6,101 nucleotides of DNA, taken from positions 1-6,101 of the forward strand of contig CACZOS010000157.1 in NCBI GenBank assembly GCA_902782815.1. Direction: 5' to 3'. The translations under genes were made by a program, and so were the position numbers. Shown piece by piece: positions 5,309-6,101 of the stretch (position 1 is the first letter of the stretch; every line of letters begins with the position of its first letter). Below the pieces are notes generated by a model. It saw nothing but the letters and a program-made list of their open reading frames with translations. It had not been told where the DNA came from and did not search any database. This stretch comes from an uncultured Lachnospiraceae bacterium (GTDB lineage Bacteria > Bacillota > Clostridia > Lachnospirales > Lachnospiraceae).

Positions 5309-6101
5309 TGAAAAAAATCATCCGGACTTTTATACTCCTTTTTGTTCTGGCTTTTATCTATGCCCCCATCCTCATCCTGGCCGTCTACAGTTTTACCAAC
5401 GCCACACAGATCGGAGCGATCCGGTCCTTCTCCTTTCATAATTATGTGACTCTGTTCACCACGGAAGAACTGATCTCCATGATCATCGGCACCATAATCC
5501 TGGCCCTGGTTTCGGCTCTTTTATCCACTATTCTGGGAACCATGGGAGCCATAGGATCTTTTTATTCCGGAAAGAAAATGTCTTCATTCATCCGTTCCAC
5601 CAATCAGATCCCGGTGGTTAACGCGGATGTGGTAACCGGTTTCTCAATCTGTATTCTTCTGGTCATTGTGCTGGGGGTGAGTAAGGAGACTTATATTCCC
5701 CTGGTCATCGGCCATGTCACCCTGTGTGCCCCCTTTGTCTTTCTGTCCGTTATGCCCAAGCTGATGCAGCTTGATCCCAGTATTTATGAAGCAGCTTTGG
5801 ATCTTGGGGCAACTCCATTTGTGGCCTTGTTCAAGATCGTCATCCCTCAGATTTCATCCGGGATCATCTCGGGTTTTGCCCTGGCGGTCACTTTGTCTCT
5901 GGACGATTATTTTATCGCCACCTACACAAAACCTTCCACCTTTGACACCATCAGTACCTATGTGGTCAACGCCACAAAGGGAGCCCAGACCAGGATAAAG
6001 ACTGCTCTTTGGGCACTCTCTACAGTAATATTCCTCATCGTGGTGCTGACGGTTCTGATCTCCAATCTCAGGGCTATCCGAAATGATTCCCGTGAGAAGA
6101 A
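5305..6101 (+). CDS. potC: PotC-type ABC transporter permease (3' end outside the window)
   Basis: The frame stays open to the last base, giving 265 codons so far. The start ATG at 5305 overlaps the potB stop (ATGA) and has GGAGG (5291-5295) nine nt upstream; the second ATG at 5308 is less well spaced. The protein begins MMKKIIRTFILLFVLAF, with its first membrane segment at about residues 8-29, and has about six segments overall. The EAA loop is E162-A-A-L-D-L-G-A169 through IPQISSGIISG (180-190). SLDDYF (198-203) and TFDTISTYV (212-220) are PotC hallmarks. E. coli PotC has 264 residues, so the stop is expected shortly after the window; a fusion to a downstream substrate-binding domain cannot be judged here. 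It would form the channel with PotB, powered by PotA. Confidence 0.92.
   Translation, partial: MMKKIIRTFILLFVLAFIYAPILILAVYSFTNATQIGAIRSFSFHNYVTLFTTEELISMIIGTIILALVSALLSTILGTMGAIGSFYSGKKMSSFIRSTNQIPVVNADVVTGFSICILLVIVLGVSKETYIPLVIGHVTLCAPFVFLSVMPKLMQLDPSIYEAALDLGATPFVALFKIVIPQISSGIISGFALAVTLSLDDYFIATYTKPSTFDTISTYVVNATKGAQTRIKTALWALSTVIFLIVVLTVLISNLRAIRNDSREK

Overview
This window looks like chromosomal DNA from a low-to-mid-GC Gram-positive anaerobe, most likely a Clostridia/Lachnospiraceae-type Firmicute. The evidence is indirect: strong purine-rich Shine-Dalgarno sites in front of every gene, two TTG starts, a tRNA gene that does not encode CCA, intrinsic terminators with T-runs, and the families present (a WalJ/YycJ-type hydrolase, the ACT + UPF0210 pair, PotABC). 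No species can be assigned from this alone. All recognised genes are on the + strand.

Region 1 (1-110) is the 3' part of a class II tRNA-Leu(CAA) gene followed by its intrinsic terminator. Region 2 (111-2606) is a tight three-gene cluster: a WalJ/YycJ-like metallo-beta-lactamase-fold hydrolase, a 93-residue ACT-domain protein and a 454-residue UPF0210/DUF711 ('PFL family') protein. The gaps are 13 and 20 nt, so they are probably co-transcribed. The ACT + UPF0210 pair is a recurrent neighbourhood whose biochemical role is, to my knowledge, not established.

Region 3 (2607-2999) is a 393-bp intergenic stretch without a convincing protein gene but dense in signals. It holds a sigma70/SigA-type promoter (P1), three copies of an ACCATTTA element, an 8-bp hairpin, two intrinsic terminators, and a second, near-consensus promoter (P2). 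A 12-bp palindrome lies directly over the P2 -10 box. P1 followed by two terminators could make a short non-coding RNA or an attenuated leader. Alternatively the terminators simply end the upstream operon.

Region 4 (3000-6101) is a polyamine-type ABC importer operon: potA (ATPase), potB and potC (permeases), with potC running off the end of the window. The substrate-binding protein gene (potD) is expected downstream but is not seen. PotA is about 100 residues longer than usual, and its C-terminus carries what looks like a second, diverged copy of the TOBE-type module. PotA would energise uptake through the PotB/PotC channel; P2 and its palindrome are the likely control point.

No mobile element, CRISPR array or defence system is visible. 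The points most worth following up are the intergenic RNA/operator island, the duplicated PotA regulatory module and the uncharacterised ACT/UPF0210 pair.
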